From the NCBI RefSeq assembly GCF_009910325.1, contig NZ_SUMG01000007.1, forward strand, positions 1 through 64,000: a stretch of DNA of 64,000 nucleotides. Direction: 5' to 3'. Below are positions 26,613-35,505 of the stretch, one piece after another. Position 1 is the stretch's first letter. The number at the start of each line of letters is the position of its first letter. This stretch comes from Isachenkonia alkalipeptolytica (GTDB lineage: Bacteria > Bacillota > Clostridia > Peptostreptococcales > T1SED10-28). The position numbers and the translations under genes were made by a program. Below the pieces are notes generated by a model. That model was not told the DNA's origin and did not search any database. It saw only the letters and a list, made by a program, of their open reading frames with translations.

Positions 26613-28913
26613 ATACTTTTCCATGATTTCCTCGCAGCGCTTCGGCAAGCGGGGTTTGGAGACCAGATATCCCTGGTAGTGGCTGCAGTCCAGTTCTTTA
26701 AGAGCCTCAAGATGCTCCCGGGTCTCCACCCCCTCCGCAATGATTCTAAGATTCAGGGCTTTGGCCATCTGGATGATGGTGGTGGTTACGGTGCGGGCGT
26801 TCTCATCAATCAACATATTTTGGATAAAGGACCGGTCAATCTTCAAGGTATCCACCGGAAAATTAGTAAAGTAGGATAGAGAGGAATAGCCGGTCCCGAA
26901 ATCATCAATGGAGAAGGTCACGCCGATTTTTTTCAGCGCCGTCATCAACTCCACTTTCTGATCCGTGTGAATCATGGCTACGGTTTCGGTGATTTCTATA
27001 TTTAGCAGCTTCGGATCCATCTGGCTCTCCTTGAGACTTTCCGATACGGTTTCAAGAATTTTCGAGTCCGCCATTTGCAGCGCGGAAAAATTCACCGCCA
27101 TGATCAGGGAACCATAACCTTGTTCTATCCACTGCTGATTCTGTCTACAGGCCTCCGTTAATGTCCACTCTCCCAATTCAAAAATCAGTCCGCTTTTTTC
27201 CGCCAGATCAATAATCCGCGGCACGGAAACCCTGCCATACACCGGGTTTTTCCAGCGAAGAAGGGCCTCATGGCCGATTACGGTATCCCCCGCCACGGAA
27301 AGAATCGGCTGATACACCAGGTACAGCTCATTCTTGGCAATCGCATAAAAGAGGGCCTCTTCCATTTGCTGTTCTTCCAGGATTTCCTCCTTAAACCGTT
27401 TGTTATAGAACTCGAACCCGTTTCCTCCGGATCGTTTGACTTTTTGCTTTGCCACGGTCACTTCTTTGATCTCTTCTTGCAGTTCCGTTGTAGGATGGTT
27501 GATGGCGGTGATTCCAATGCTGGTTTTTAAACGGTACTGAACCCCTTTTAAGTAGATGGGATAATCATAAATATCCCGAAGCCTTTGCAACCGCTTCGTA
27601 AAATCCTTTTTGCTTTGGCTTTGCAGATACAAAATCATCTCGTCCCCGTAATAACGGCCGATGAGCTCTTCTTTTTTAATAAAATTATTCAAACGACCGG
27701 CTACAACCTGTAAGGCTTGATCTCCGGACCCCTGGCCGCCGATGCTGTCGATCCGCTTAAAATCATCGATGGAAACCAAAAGAAGGTAATGATTCCCCGG
27801 CCGATGTTTTTTCTTGAACATTTGTCTGAGTTCCACCACAAAACTGTTCTGATTGTACAGATCTGTTACAGGATCCCGAAAGGTTAACTGTTTAATTTGA
27901 TTGAGCATGGTATTAAAGGCGGCACCTGTTTTTCCAAACTCATTAGGATAGTCTTCTTCCGCCTCCACACTGAGATTGCCCTCTGCGGCGCTTTCAAACA
28001 CGGACTTCAAAGCCAGTACCGGTTTCGCTAAGGTGTCGGCATAGAAGTATGCAAAAATCGTTATTAACAGGATTCCAAAAAGCAGCATCCCCAGGATGTA
28101 TTCTATAATGGCGTAATACTCTGCATAGGCCACATCCGCCGAAACACTCATCACCATTTTCCAACCCGGTCTTCCCTCGATCTCCGTATATACTCCAAGA
28201 TACTTTTCCCCATCAGGATCGGTATACTCCAAAGAGCCGCCGTCCTTATCCAATACCTCCATCTGATGAGCCTCCTCCGGCATCCACCGGGATATATGAT
28301 CTGCCAGGCCGATCTCCTCCGAGGGATGACTGACGACCATGCCCTCTTGATCAATGATATAGGCATAGCAAGATTCCTCGGTTTTTATACCTGCCAGCAA
28401 ATCCTCAATAAAGGCCATGGACACCACCGCATTAACCAGTCCCACCTTCTCCCGGGACCCATTGTGAACACTGTAGGCAATGGTCATAATAGGAACATCC
28501 TCTTCTATGTAAGGACTGTGAAAGGGTTCTGACAGCACGTGAGATTCGTCGTATATAAAAATCCGTTCAAACTGCTCCTGATCGGAGATGTCGATAAAAG
28601 CGTCATAGGTGGTCCAGGCATTTCCCTGGGCATCGGAAACCGTCATGTTTCGAATCTTATCGGAGATCATCAGATGGGGCAGATACTCCCGAATTTCTTC
28701 CATATCCATGGACTGCACGGTCGGAGAGTTGGCCGCTACCTCGACAATATCTTCGATCCCCTTTAATTCTTTGGAAAGTTCATCGGCTCGAGCCTCCGCC
28801 ACCTGCTGCTGGTTTTGCTGAATTAACTCCGGCATATAGGATAACTGTTGAAAAATTGTGTATCCAAGGATTCCAAAAAGAATCAGGGCAAAAAACATTA
28901 AAATAACGATCAT
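26607..28913 (-). CDS. Cache-HAMP-GGDEF-EAL protein, probable c-di-GMP phosphodiesterase
   Basis: 768 residues: TM1, an extracellular double-cache sensor (about 30-270), TM2, HAMP, GGDEF and EAL. The GGDEF signature is degenerate (RYYGDEM), so cyclase activity is unlikely. The EAL domain keeps GHEALLRW, the DDFGTGYSSLSYF loop and AEGVET, so it should hydrolyse c-di-GMP in response to an external ligand. The first ATG (28913) lies 27 bases from the only strong ribosome site (AAGGAGGGG, 28941-28949). An ATC codon at 28934-28932, ideally spaced and giving a KTIKAQM extension, is a possible start. Confidence 0.88.
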   Translation of the reverse strand: MIVILMFFALILFGILGYTIFQQLSYMPELIQQNQQQVAEARADELSKELKGIEDIVEVAANSPTVQSMDMEEIREYLPHLMISDKIRNMTVSDAQGNAWTTYDAFIDISDQEQFERIFIYDESHVLSEPFHSPYIEEDVPIMTIAYSVHNGSREKVGLVNAVVSMAFIEDLLAGIKTEESCYAYIIDQEGMVVSHPSEEIGLADHISRWMPEEAHQMEVLDKDGGSLEYTDPDGEKYLGVYTEIEGRPGWKMVMSVSADVAYAEYYAIIEYILGMLLFGILLITIFAYFYADTLAKPVLALKSVFESAAEGNLSVEAEEDYPNEFGKTGAAFNTMLNQIKQLTFRDPVTDLYNQNSFVVELRQMFKKKHRPGNHYLLLVSIDDFKRIDSIGGQGSGDQALQVVAGRLNNFIKKEELIGRYYGDEMILYLQSQSKKDFTKRLQRLRDIYDYPIYLKGVQYRLKTSIGITAINHPTTELQEEIKEVTVAKQKVKRSGGNGFEFYNKRFKEEILEEQQMEEALFYAIAKNELYLVYQPILSVAGDTVIGHEALLRWKNPVYGRVSVPRIIDLAEKSGLIFELGEWTLTEACRQNQQWIEQGYGSLIMAVNFSALQMADSKILETVSESLKESQMDPKLLNIEITETVAMIHTDQKVELMTALKKIGVTFSIDDFGTGYSSLSYFTNFPVDTLKIDRSFIQNMLIDENARTVTTTIIQMAKALNLRIIAEGVETREHLEALKELDCSHYQGYLVSKPRLPKRCEEIMEKYR

Positions 28914-29314
28914 CTGTGCTTTGATGGTTTTGATTTTGTTCCCCTCCTTTCTGGCTATCTTTTATGCCTTTATGTAGTCCCCGCTTTATCATGGATCCGA
29001 CCTTAGCCAATCCGGTGTCGATCCGATACGGATTTTATCAATTGCTTATTTTGGATTGCAAAATATTTCAAATTATTACCTATTATATTGATTCGACATA
29101 TTTTTTAAAATTCCTGCTTTGACTGAAGTATTTTTCAGGGTCTTTTTCACCCAATAGGCGATAAATTCTTTAGTCCTCCGAAATATTTTCTACCTTTTAG
29201 TAGGAATATTTGATATAATCGATATAGCCTTTTTCGATAACTTCGATAACTTAACAGCGTAACTACTGCTATAAAACCAGTATAACAAACGCTAGCGTTA
29301 AATGCGATGGATCT

Positions 29315-29576
29315 GCTGCGATTGAGCTGTGGCGGTCGTGCTGTGGCGATTGAGCTGTGGCAATCGTGCTGTGGCGATCGTGCCGTGGCGATATTGCTGT
29401 GGCGATTGAGCTGTGGCGGTCGAACTGTGGCGGTCGAGCTGTGGCTATCGTGCTGTGGCGGTCGAGCTGTGGCTATCGTGCTGTGGCGGTCGAACTGTGG
29501 CTATCGTGCTGTGGCGGTCGAACTGTGGCTATCGTGCTGTGGCGGTCGAACTGTGGCTATCGTGCTGTGGCGATAA
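29315..29576. repeat. 14-bp tandem tract, about 18 units, before an ABC exporter
   Basis: Units of the type GCTGTGGCGRTCGT alternate with GCTGTGGCTATCGT, giving a 28-bp higher-order period in the second half. All three + frames stay open simply because the unit lacks stops, so no protein is called. It ends 49 bases before the TTG start of the exporter. The rest of the 28914-29624 gap holds a good TATAAT (29214-29219) and no other gene. Confidence 0.92.
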
Positions 29577-29624
29577 AATGGTTGTGTTAAACACTCAGCC
29601 TAAATTTAAAGGAGGTAATAACCC

Positions 29625-31367
29625 TTGGTACTACGTAAATTTATTCGCTATTATAAACCCCATAAAAAGCTGTTTATTCTCAGCTTTAGCTGTTCCTTTT
29701 TTATGGCCATGCTGGATCTGATCTTTCCCTTTGTAGTCAGCCGAATGATCGACGACATTTTGCCCTCAAGAAACTTAGATCTGATTTTCATGGTGGCGGG
29801 AGGGATGCTGGTGGTCTATCTGCTCCGCTACATCCTACAGTACACCGTGGATTACTGGGGCCATGTGCTGGGCACCCGCATGGAGCACGATATGCGCCGG
29901 GATCTGTTTAACCATGTAAACCGGCTATCCTTTAACTACTTTGACAATACCAAAACCGGCCATGTGATGAGCCGATTGGTCAATGACCTCCACGAGATTT
30001 CCGAACTTGCCCACCACGGTCCCGAGGATATTTTCATCGCCTCGGTGACCCTCCTGGGATCCTTTATTATTCTATTGAACATTCACTGGCCCCTGGCCCT
30101 GATCACCTTCGCCATTGTACCGATTATGCTGATTTTTGCGGTGCTGAAAAACAAACGGATGCGACGGGCGTTTATGGAAATGCGGATAAAAATCGCCGAT
30201 GTGAACGCCCAGGCCGAGGACAGTATCTCCGGCGTCCGGGTGGTGAAGTCCTTTGCCAATGAGCATTTTGAAGAAGAAAAATTCGCCGTGGGAAATAAAA
30301 ACTTTAAGGATGCCCGGGAAGGGGCCTTTAAGGTGATGGCTGAATTTTTCGCCGGGATTCATTTGTTTTCCAATCTGATTCATCTGTCGGTGCTGGTTGC
30401 CGGTGGGATTTTCATCTATAACGGCCAGATGCAAACGGGACAGCTGGTGGGCTTTCTATTGTACGTGTCCATGTTTATGCAGCCCATCCGCCGGATTACC
30501 GCACTGATTGAGAACTACCAAAAAGGCATGTCCGGTTTTCAGCGATTCTTCGATACCCTTAAAATCAATCCCGATATCCAGGATAAAAAGGACGCCCTGG
30601 AGATGCAAAACGTTTACGGGGATATTGAATTTGACCGGGTAACCTTCAATTACGGCTCCGACCAAAAGGTCCTTGAAGATATCAACCTTCGAATCCGTCC
30701 TGGGGAAACCCTGGCCATTGTGGGAAGATCCGGCGGCGGAAAAACCACGCTTTGTAATCTGATTCCCCGGTTCTACGAAGTGGAAAAAGGGGCGATTACA
30801 ATTGACGGCAAGGATATCCGGGAGTTTACCCAAAAATCTCTCCGGGAAAATATCGGCATCGTGCAGCAGGACGTGTTTTTATTCTCCGGAAGCGTCAAGG
30901 ATAACATCACCTACGGAAACATCGAAGCCACCGAGGAGGAGATTATCGACGCCGCAAAAAAAGCCCATGCCTATGATTTTATTATGAATCTCCAAAGCGG
31001 CTTTAACACCTATATCGGCGAGCGAGGAGTCAAACTCTCCGGTGGACAGAAGCAGCGCCTGGCCATTGCCCGGATTTTCTTAAAGAATCCGGCGATTTTA
31101 CTGCTGGACGAGGCCACCTCGGCCCTGGACAACGAGACGGAACGGATCATCCAAAAAGCCCTTCGGGAGCTGTCCAAGGACCGAACCACCATTGCCATCG
31201 CCCACCGCCTGTCCACCATTAAGGACGCCGACCGGATCATTGTTCTGACCGAAGAGGGGATTATCGAAGAAGGCTCCCACGATGCCTTGATGGCGAAAAA
31301 CGGGGAGTACCGAAAGCTCTATGAGTCCCAGTTTCGAGAGGATTTCATTCCCAGTGTTACCGGGTAA
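29625..31367 (+). CDS. ABC exporter, half-transporter (permease-ATPase fusion)
   Basis: 580 residues: six membrane helices (about 15-300) followed by an ATPase with Walker A GRSGGGKTT, signature LSGGQKQRLAIARI, Walker B ILLLDEATSALD and switch His in IAHRLST. This is the MsbA/BmrA-type half transporter that works as a dimer to export lipid, drug or peptide; the substrate is unknown. The start is TTG with AAAGGAGG. It is the only + strand gene between 11.8 kb and the end of the window that I accept. The 14-bp tandem tract lies in its leader, and REP copy 8 plus a terminator follow. Confidence 0.92.
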   Translation: MVLRKFIRYYKPHKKLFILSFSCSFFMAMLDLIFPFVVSRMIDDILPSRNLDLIFMVAGGMLVVYLLRYILQYTVDYWGHVLGTRMEHDMRRDLFNHVNRLSFNYFDNTKTGHVMSRLVNDLHEISELAHHGPEDIFIASVTLLGSFIILLNIHWPLALITFAIVPIMLIFAVLKNKRMRRAFMEMRIKIADVNAQAEDSISGVRVVKSFANEHFEEEKFAVGNKNFKDAREGAFKVMAEFFAGIHLFSNLIHLSVLVAGGIFIYNGQMQTGQLVGFLLYVSMFMQPIRRITALIENYQKGMSGFQRFFDTLKINPDIQDKKDALEMQNVYGDIEFDRVTFNYGSDQKVLEDINLRIRPGETLAIVGRSGGGKTTLCNLIPRFYEVEKGAITIDGKDIREFTQKSLRENIGIVQQDVFLFSGSVKDNITYGNIEATEEEIIDAAKKAHAYDFIMNLQSGFNTYIGERGVKLSGGQKQRLAIARIFLKNPAILLLDEATSALDNETERIIQKALRELSKDRTTIAIAHRLSTIKDADRIIVLTEEGIIEEGSHDALMAKNGEYRKLYESQFREDFIPSVTG

Positions 31368-31399
31368 CCTTCCGAAATATGCAGTGCGTCGGAACAAAA

Positions 31400-31430
31400 A
31401 TGTACCAAGGGGTCTGACCCTATGGTACAT
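31400..31430. repeat. REP palindrome, copy 8 (diverged)
   Basis: Most diverged copy (left arm CCAAGGGGTC, centre T, right arm GACCCTATGG), with A and T runs outside. It lies 33 bases past the ABC exporter stop. Confidence 0.85.
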
Positions 31431-31461
31431 TTTTGCTTTGGCTCTCAGCAGTCTACTCCGT

Positions 31462-31490
31462 AAAAAAACTCCCTTCCCAGGGAGTTCTTT
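31462..31490. terminator. Bidirectional terminator between convergent genes
   Basis: AACTCCCT pairs with AGGGAGTT around TCCC, preceded by seven A and followed by CTTTT. Confidence 0.85.
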
Positions 31491-31531
31491 TACGCCAATA
31501 ACAATGGATGTATAAGTAATTTTTCGACCGC

Positions 31532-33526
31532 TCAGCGCCGAGTATTTTCAATGAATAACCGGACCAGCTCCGGATCAAACTGACTGCCGGCGCAGCGTTG
31601 CAGCTCTTTAAGGGCTGCTTCTTTTGTTTTTGCGCCCCGGTAGGGTCGATCTGCGGTCATAGCCTCATAGGCATCGGCAATGTTGATGATACGGGATTCC
31701 AGTGGGATTTCTTCCTTTTTCAGACCCTGAGGATAGCCTTTTCCGTCCCAGCGTTCATGATGATAGAGAACTATTTCTGACATATCCGCATACTCCTCTA
31801 AGGATTTCAGTATTTGGTAACCGATCTCCGGATGCTGGCGCACCACTTCATACTCTTCCTCTGTGAGCTTATCAGCTTTATTCAAGATCTCCGGGGATAC
31901 CATGACCTTTCCGATATCGTGTAGATAGGATACCCGCTTCAGCTTTTCCAAATCCCTAGGCTTCATCCCCAGGCTACGGCCGATTTTTCCCGTATACTCC
32001 CCGACTCTCAGGGAATGGATCTCCTCTTTTTTGTGTTTTTCCTCAATGCTTTGCAGGATCATGTCGATGGTTTCAGTGCGCAGGGCGCCCCCGTTTTGGC
32101 GTTTGTTTTTGTACATTCTTTTTTCCGCAATGCTTTTGATATTTCCCATCTGTTCCTGGACCTTTGTCTTTACCGCAAATCCCAGGGCAATGGAAACCAT
32201 TACCGGCTCCATCTTTGCTTTGGAAATTTCTTCTTGAATCCTTTTTGCAATGTTATCTGCCTGCTCTTTTGAGGTTCTCGGAAGCAGGATGCTGAACTCG
32301 TCTCCCCCTACCCGGGCCACGGTGTCCTGTTCTCGGCAGTTGTTCTTTAGGATTTTCGCCACAAGCTTTAACAGCTCATCCCCTTTTTCATGACCGAAGG
32401 CGTCGTTGTTCAGTTTCAAACCGTTAAGATCCATATAAAAGTAGGCCAGGGGGAGATTTTCTTCCCGGTCCAGGTGTTTTTCCATGGATTCCATATATCG
32501 CCGGTTATACAGACCGGTTAAGTCGTCATGGATGCTTAAATACTCGATTTTTTTCTGCCGCCGGACATTCTCGGTGAAGTCGTTGATATAGCCATGCCAT
32601 ACCACACTGCCGTCGGCAAGCTTTTCCGGCCGGGCAGAGCCTTTTAGCCACCTTTCCCCTTTCGTTGGCAGTACCACCCGGTACTCCACCTCCCAGATGC
32701 TTAGCTGGGCAGCGGATTTTTCAATGGTTCCCTTCACCCGTTGGAAATCTTCGGGATGAATATGGGAAAACACCACCGGAGGATTCCTTCGAACCTCCTC
32801 AGGGCTGACTTCACAGAGTTCCTGAACCCCGTCACTGATAAAAAGAAATTCCAGCTCTCCTGCATTTTTCAGCCTTGCTTGAAAAAAAGCTCCCGGCACC
32901 TGTTGGGACAGCCTTGTAAAAAGACGGTTCTGCTCCGATAGCTGTTTTTCCACTTTTTGCCGCTCCAACACCATGCCTACCTGGTTGCTGAAGATCTCGG
33001 CGATCTCCTGTTGATCAAAACTCTCTCCCTCGCCCATAAACACCGTAAAGTCTCCAAGGGTTTTTTCCTTATTCATGATTTTAATGACCACGGTCTCGCC
33101 GATATTCAAACGCTTAGCGGCTTTTTTTACCAGGTTTCTGGAAAGGACGCCTCCCGCAAGGTCCGCCACAGAGGAAAAACGGGTGGTGGTTTTTCCCCGC
33201 ATCTTTTGCTCCCGGGCCTCATCATGGTTCCATGTCATTCTTCCGCAGCAGAGCCCCGCCAGTTTCACCCCTAGCTGAATCAATTCTTCATCCCCGGCGA
33301 TGGCCTCCGTGGTAAAGTTCTCTCCCCGATCATCATAGAGATTGAAGGCCGCAAACTTTCCCCGGGAGATTTCCAGGAAGTCCTCGGTGATTTTGGGGAA
33401 ATCCAATTCTTTATTCTGCAGCTGTATAAAATCCCGGGAATAGGCCAGTACTTTTTCCAAGGATCTCTTTTTCGCCTCCAGGGCGCTGTTTTTTCCGTGA
33501 TTTGAATCGTCATCTTTTCTGTTCAT
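31532..33526 (-). CDS. GAF-PAS-GGDEF-HD-GYP c-di-GMP turnover protein
   Basis: 664 residues without membrane segments. A GAF-like sensor covers about 15-195 with a Cys-Cys-Gly (GLCCGRM) that could bind a ligand or metal. PAS lies at about 205-330, GGDEF at about 340-495 with an intact RVGGDEF, and HD-GYP at about 505-664 with HDIGK and HHERWDGKGYPQGL intact. Both a cyclase and a phosphodiesterase active site are present, so activity is probably switched by the sensors. GGAGG precedes ATG. It is cytoplasmic and monocistronic. Confidence 0.9.
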   Translation of the reverse strand: MNRKDDDSNHGKNSALEAKKRSLEKVLAYSRDFIQLQNKELDFPKITEDFLEISRGKFAAFNLYDDRGENFTTEAIAGDEELIQLGVKLAGLCCGRMTWNHDEAREQKMRGKTTTRFSSVADLAGGVLSRNLVKKAAKRLNIGETVVIKIMNKEKTLGDFTVFMGEGESFDQQEIAEIFSNQVGMVLERQKVEKQLSEQNRLFTRLSQQVPGAFFQARLKNAGELEFLFISDGVQELCEVSPEEVRRNPPVVFSHIHPEDFQRVKGTIEKSAAQLSIWEVEYRVVLPTKGERWLKGSARPEKLADGSVVWHGYINDFTENVRRQKKIEYLSIHDDLTGLYNRRYMESMEKHLDREENLPLAYFYMDLNGLKLNNDAFGHEKGDELLKLVAKILKNNCREQDTVARVGGDEFSILLPRTSKEQADNIAKRIQEEISKAKMEPVMVSIALGFAVKTKVQEQMGNIKSIAEKRMYKNKRQNGGALRTETIDMILQSIEEKHKKEEIHSLRVGEYTGKIGRSLGMKPRDLEKLKRVSYLHDIGKVMVSPEILNKADKLTEEEYEVVRQHPEIGYQILKSLEEYADMSEIVLYHHERWDGKGYPQGLKKEEIPLESRIINIADAYEAMTADRPYRGAKTKEAALKELQRCAGSQFDPELVRLFIENTRR

Positions 33527-33692
33527 TATTTTCCTCCAGTAGTCATTCCCTTACAGTAATCATTCATCCCTTCAACAATTCCTTCAACATCATTTATCCC
33601 CATTGACGGTCCTCCGGTACAAATGCTTCTTTCTCCCAGGGAAAAATCATAAAATACCCGAAAAAGCACAAGCTAACCTGCGCTTCCGCCGG

Positions 33693-34010
33693 CTACACTT
33701 TCTGATCAAAAACATCTCCTAGGGTTCTTTCAATGCCCCTTTGCACCCGGATCCGCCGGTCCACTTCTGCATCGGATATGGCTTTATTCACCACGTCCCC
33801 GGTTTTGTTGTCCACCACATGGACCACGTTTTTCTTTAATTCTTTATTGTAAGTATACTGAATCCGGTGATTTTTCCGGAGACGATAGCCTTGATTCTCT
33901 TTTCCATCGTCCACCTGCTTCGGGGCAAGTTTTGGAATCTTTCCCCGGATCAACTCTTTGAGTCCCTGTTTATAACCATCATAAGACAACGGTTTATGGT
34001 CGATTTTCAA
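33693..34010 (-). CDS. FlaG-like small motility protein
   Basis: 105 residues. The middle segment (RIQYTYNKELKKNVVHVVDN, then KTGDVV) resembles the FlaG core, where a short beta region ends in a D-KTGEV motif; the match is by eye. The basic N-terminus and charged C-terminus are not diagnostic. A well-formed sigma-28 promoter (34050-34077) drives it, which supports a flagellar role even though the flagellar cluster is 18 kb away. The start is TTG with GGGAGGGG. Confidence 0.5.
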   Translation of the reverse strand: MKIDHKPLSYDGYKQGLKELIRGKIPKLAPKQVDDGKENQGYRLRKNHRIQYTYNKELKKNVVHVVDNKTGDVVNKAISDAEVDRRIRVQRGIERTLGDVFDQKV

Positions 34011-34049
34011 GATAAACCCCTCCCTTGTTATGGATCAGCCTTTAAATAA

Positions 34050-34077
34050 TTATCGGCATTTTTTCTGAAGTTTTTTA
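34050..34077 (-). promoter_or_regulatory. Sigma-28 promoter of the FlaG-like gene
   Basis: On the minus strand TAAA, 16 bases and GCCGATAA: a perfect -10 box of the motility sigma factor, about 40 bases before the TTG start. The -35 box overlaps the end of the upstream gene. Confidence 0.8.
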
Positions 34078-34437
34078 GGGGGTTTCCAGGACTTTTTCCA
34101 CGGCTTCCTTCCACCGGGCAAAGGCGGGCTCCAGTTCCAGATTGAAAAAATTAAAAAGCTTTTGTTTGGTGAACTGTCCCTGCTCTGTGATCAGTCTTTG
34201 CACTTTGTTCTCAAGCTTCTCTGTGGTCCGCTGCAGGATGGTTTTCCGTTTCGTATCCAGGGATTCCATCTCCGGTTCCAGGGCCAGCATCACGTTCTTA
34301 TAGGGCATCACCACATCCAGCAGGGGCTCTAAGGTATCCTCCTTTTCTAAATACAGGAGTTTCTCTCCGATGCTGTAAAAAGCCTGTTCCATATTCTTCA
34401 GTAGATTCTCTATGTACCTTCTTACCTCTTCATTCAT
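34075..34437 (-). CDS. Helical protein, paralogue of the protein at 46041-46433
   Basis: 120 residues, all-helical in appearance, soluble and charged. It shares a pattern with the protein at 46041-46433: LL--MEQ near the N-terminus, an EKL helix, and a C-terminal PAF-RWKE---- helix (PAFIQWKE in the other). The function is not recognised. The second of two nearby ATGs (34437) is best spaced from AGGAGG. A sigma-28 promoter for the next gene overlaps its end, and motility genes lie on the 3' side, so a motility link is possible. Confidence 0.6.
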   Translation of the reverse strand: MNEEVRRYIENLLKNMEQAFYSIGEKLLYLEKEDTLEPLLDVVMPYKNVMLALEPEMESLDTKRKTILQRTTEKLENKVQRLITEQGQFTKQKLFNFFNLELEPAFARWKEAVEKVLETP

Positions 34438-34469
34438 ATTCATCCTCCTCCCGGAAAACTTCTGTTTTG

Positions 34470-34784
34470 TTATCGTAACCCATTTACCTGGCTTTGCATA
34501 ATAAAGGGATTGATCCAGCTTAAGACAAACAGACTCAGCAAAAGATATAAAAGGGAAAAATCCTCCCCCCCCAGCTTCGCAATTCTCTTCCCTGCAAGAA
34601 ACTGCCACACAATGTAGTAAATACCAAAGGTTATGATGGTTACAAAAAGATGCCCGAGACCGCCAAATCCTTCTCCCGTATGCTCTTTCAGTTCCGATTG
34701 AAAGGCCACATACCAATATATTTCATAAATTCCCAAGGTAATAATCGTTAATAAAATCATCATGCCGATTGATCTTTTTTTCAT
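34470..34784 (-). CDS. DUF4234-type small membrane protein
   Basis: 104 residues with three hydrophobic segments. The opening KKRSIGMMILLTIITLGIYE followed by YWYVAF is characteristic of DUF4234 proteins. The function is unknown. A GTG one codon upstream is an alternative start. It is followed after 32 bases by the helical protein gene, so the two may be cotranscribed. Confidence 0.7.
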   Translation of the reverse strand: MKKRSIGMMILLTIITLGIYEIYWYVAFQSELKEHTGEGFGGLGHLFVTIITFGIYYIVWQFLAGKRIAKLGGEDFSLLYLLLSLFVLSWINPFIMQSQVNGLR

Positions 34785-35049
34785 CACTCATCGCCTTCTT
34801 TCTCTTCTCTCGTATCAATGTAAAGATTATTGTTCGGTTATTTATCTGTTGCAAAAATATTCGAACAGAGGTTAACTCTAAAAACATGCTTTAATCCTAC
34901 CATAATTTTTTGCTTTATCAAAATAATTTGGACCCTCGCTTTCTAAGTTCTGTTTTGCTTTGTTTTTTTATTAGCTTTTCATGATGTTTTTATCCTTTTT
35001 TTAAGCTGTACACATGATATTTTAATCCATTTTTCAAGCCGTACATCAG

Positions 35050-35083
35050 AAAAATGGCGCAGCCTTATCGGCCACACCATTTT
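35050..35083 (-). terminator. Terminator after the YjfB-like gene
   Basis: AAAATGG...CCATTTT with an inner GGC/GCC stem lies 10 bases past the stop. The 306-bp gap from here to 34785 is otherwise featureless T-rich DNA. Confidence 0.65.
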
Positions 35084-35093
35084 GCTTTCTTCC

Positions 35094-35282
35094 CTAAAGC
35101 TGGATATCAATATTTCCTCCCACATGGGGATTTACCGACTGTTCCATGGTTTTTGAGGCGGAGTCCATCAGTTTTTCCAGTCCTCCCCCTTGGGTATCCA
35201 TGGCCATCTTCATTACCGACGTGCTGACTTCATTTTGGAGTTTCATCTGACTGAGTCCCATTGATAGGGCTGCGATATCCAT
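35094..35282 (-). CDS. YjfB-family putative motility protein
   Basis: 62 residues. MDIAALSMGLSQMKLQNEVS, then a VMKMAMDT helix and a C-terminal NIDIQL, is the layout of the YjfB family of small proteins linked to motility in Firmicutes (function unproven). A strong AAAGGAGG precedes ATG, and a plausible sigma-28 promoter lies about 120 bases upstream. Confidence 0.8.
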   Translation of the reverse strand: MDIAALSMGLSQMKLQNEVSTSVMKMAMDTQGGGLEKLMDSASKTMEQSVNPHVGGNIDIQL

Positions 35283-35403
35283 TGTTGATCCCTCCTTTTA
35301 CTGCTGTGCGGACTACTGCTCGCTTTGTAGCAGGGTCCTTCCGCTGCAATTTTCATAGACTTTCAGGACTCTTTTTTGCGCCTTGGTTTCGCCTATACTT
35401 ATA

Positions 35404-35430
35404 TTATCGGCAGATTGGGTAATTTTTTCA
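35404..35430 (-). promoter_or_regulatory. Probable sigma-28 promoter of the YjfB-like gene
   Basis: Perfect GCCGATAA -10 (35404-35411) with TGAA 15 bases further upstream in place of TAAA. Confidence 0.6.
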
Positions 35431-35457
35431 ACCGGTTTTCCTGGGTCTACCGAAAAA

Positions 35458-35488
35458 GTGTACCACTGGGTCCGACCCCCTGGTACAC
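35458..35488. repeat. REP palindrome, copy 9
   Basis: Centre-C copy with left arm CCACTGGGTC and constant right arm GACCCCCTGG, 17 bases past the mgtC-like stop and flanked by A5 and T4. Confidence 0.92.
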
Positions 35489-35505
35489 TTTTCTTTCCCT
35501 GTGTG

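Noticed and set aside
29307-29590. Open frames of about 77-100 codons in all three + frames
   Set aside because: They are products of the 14-bp tandem repeat, whose unit lacks stops; no ribosome site and repetitive translation.
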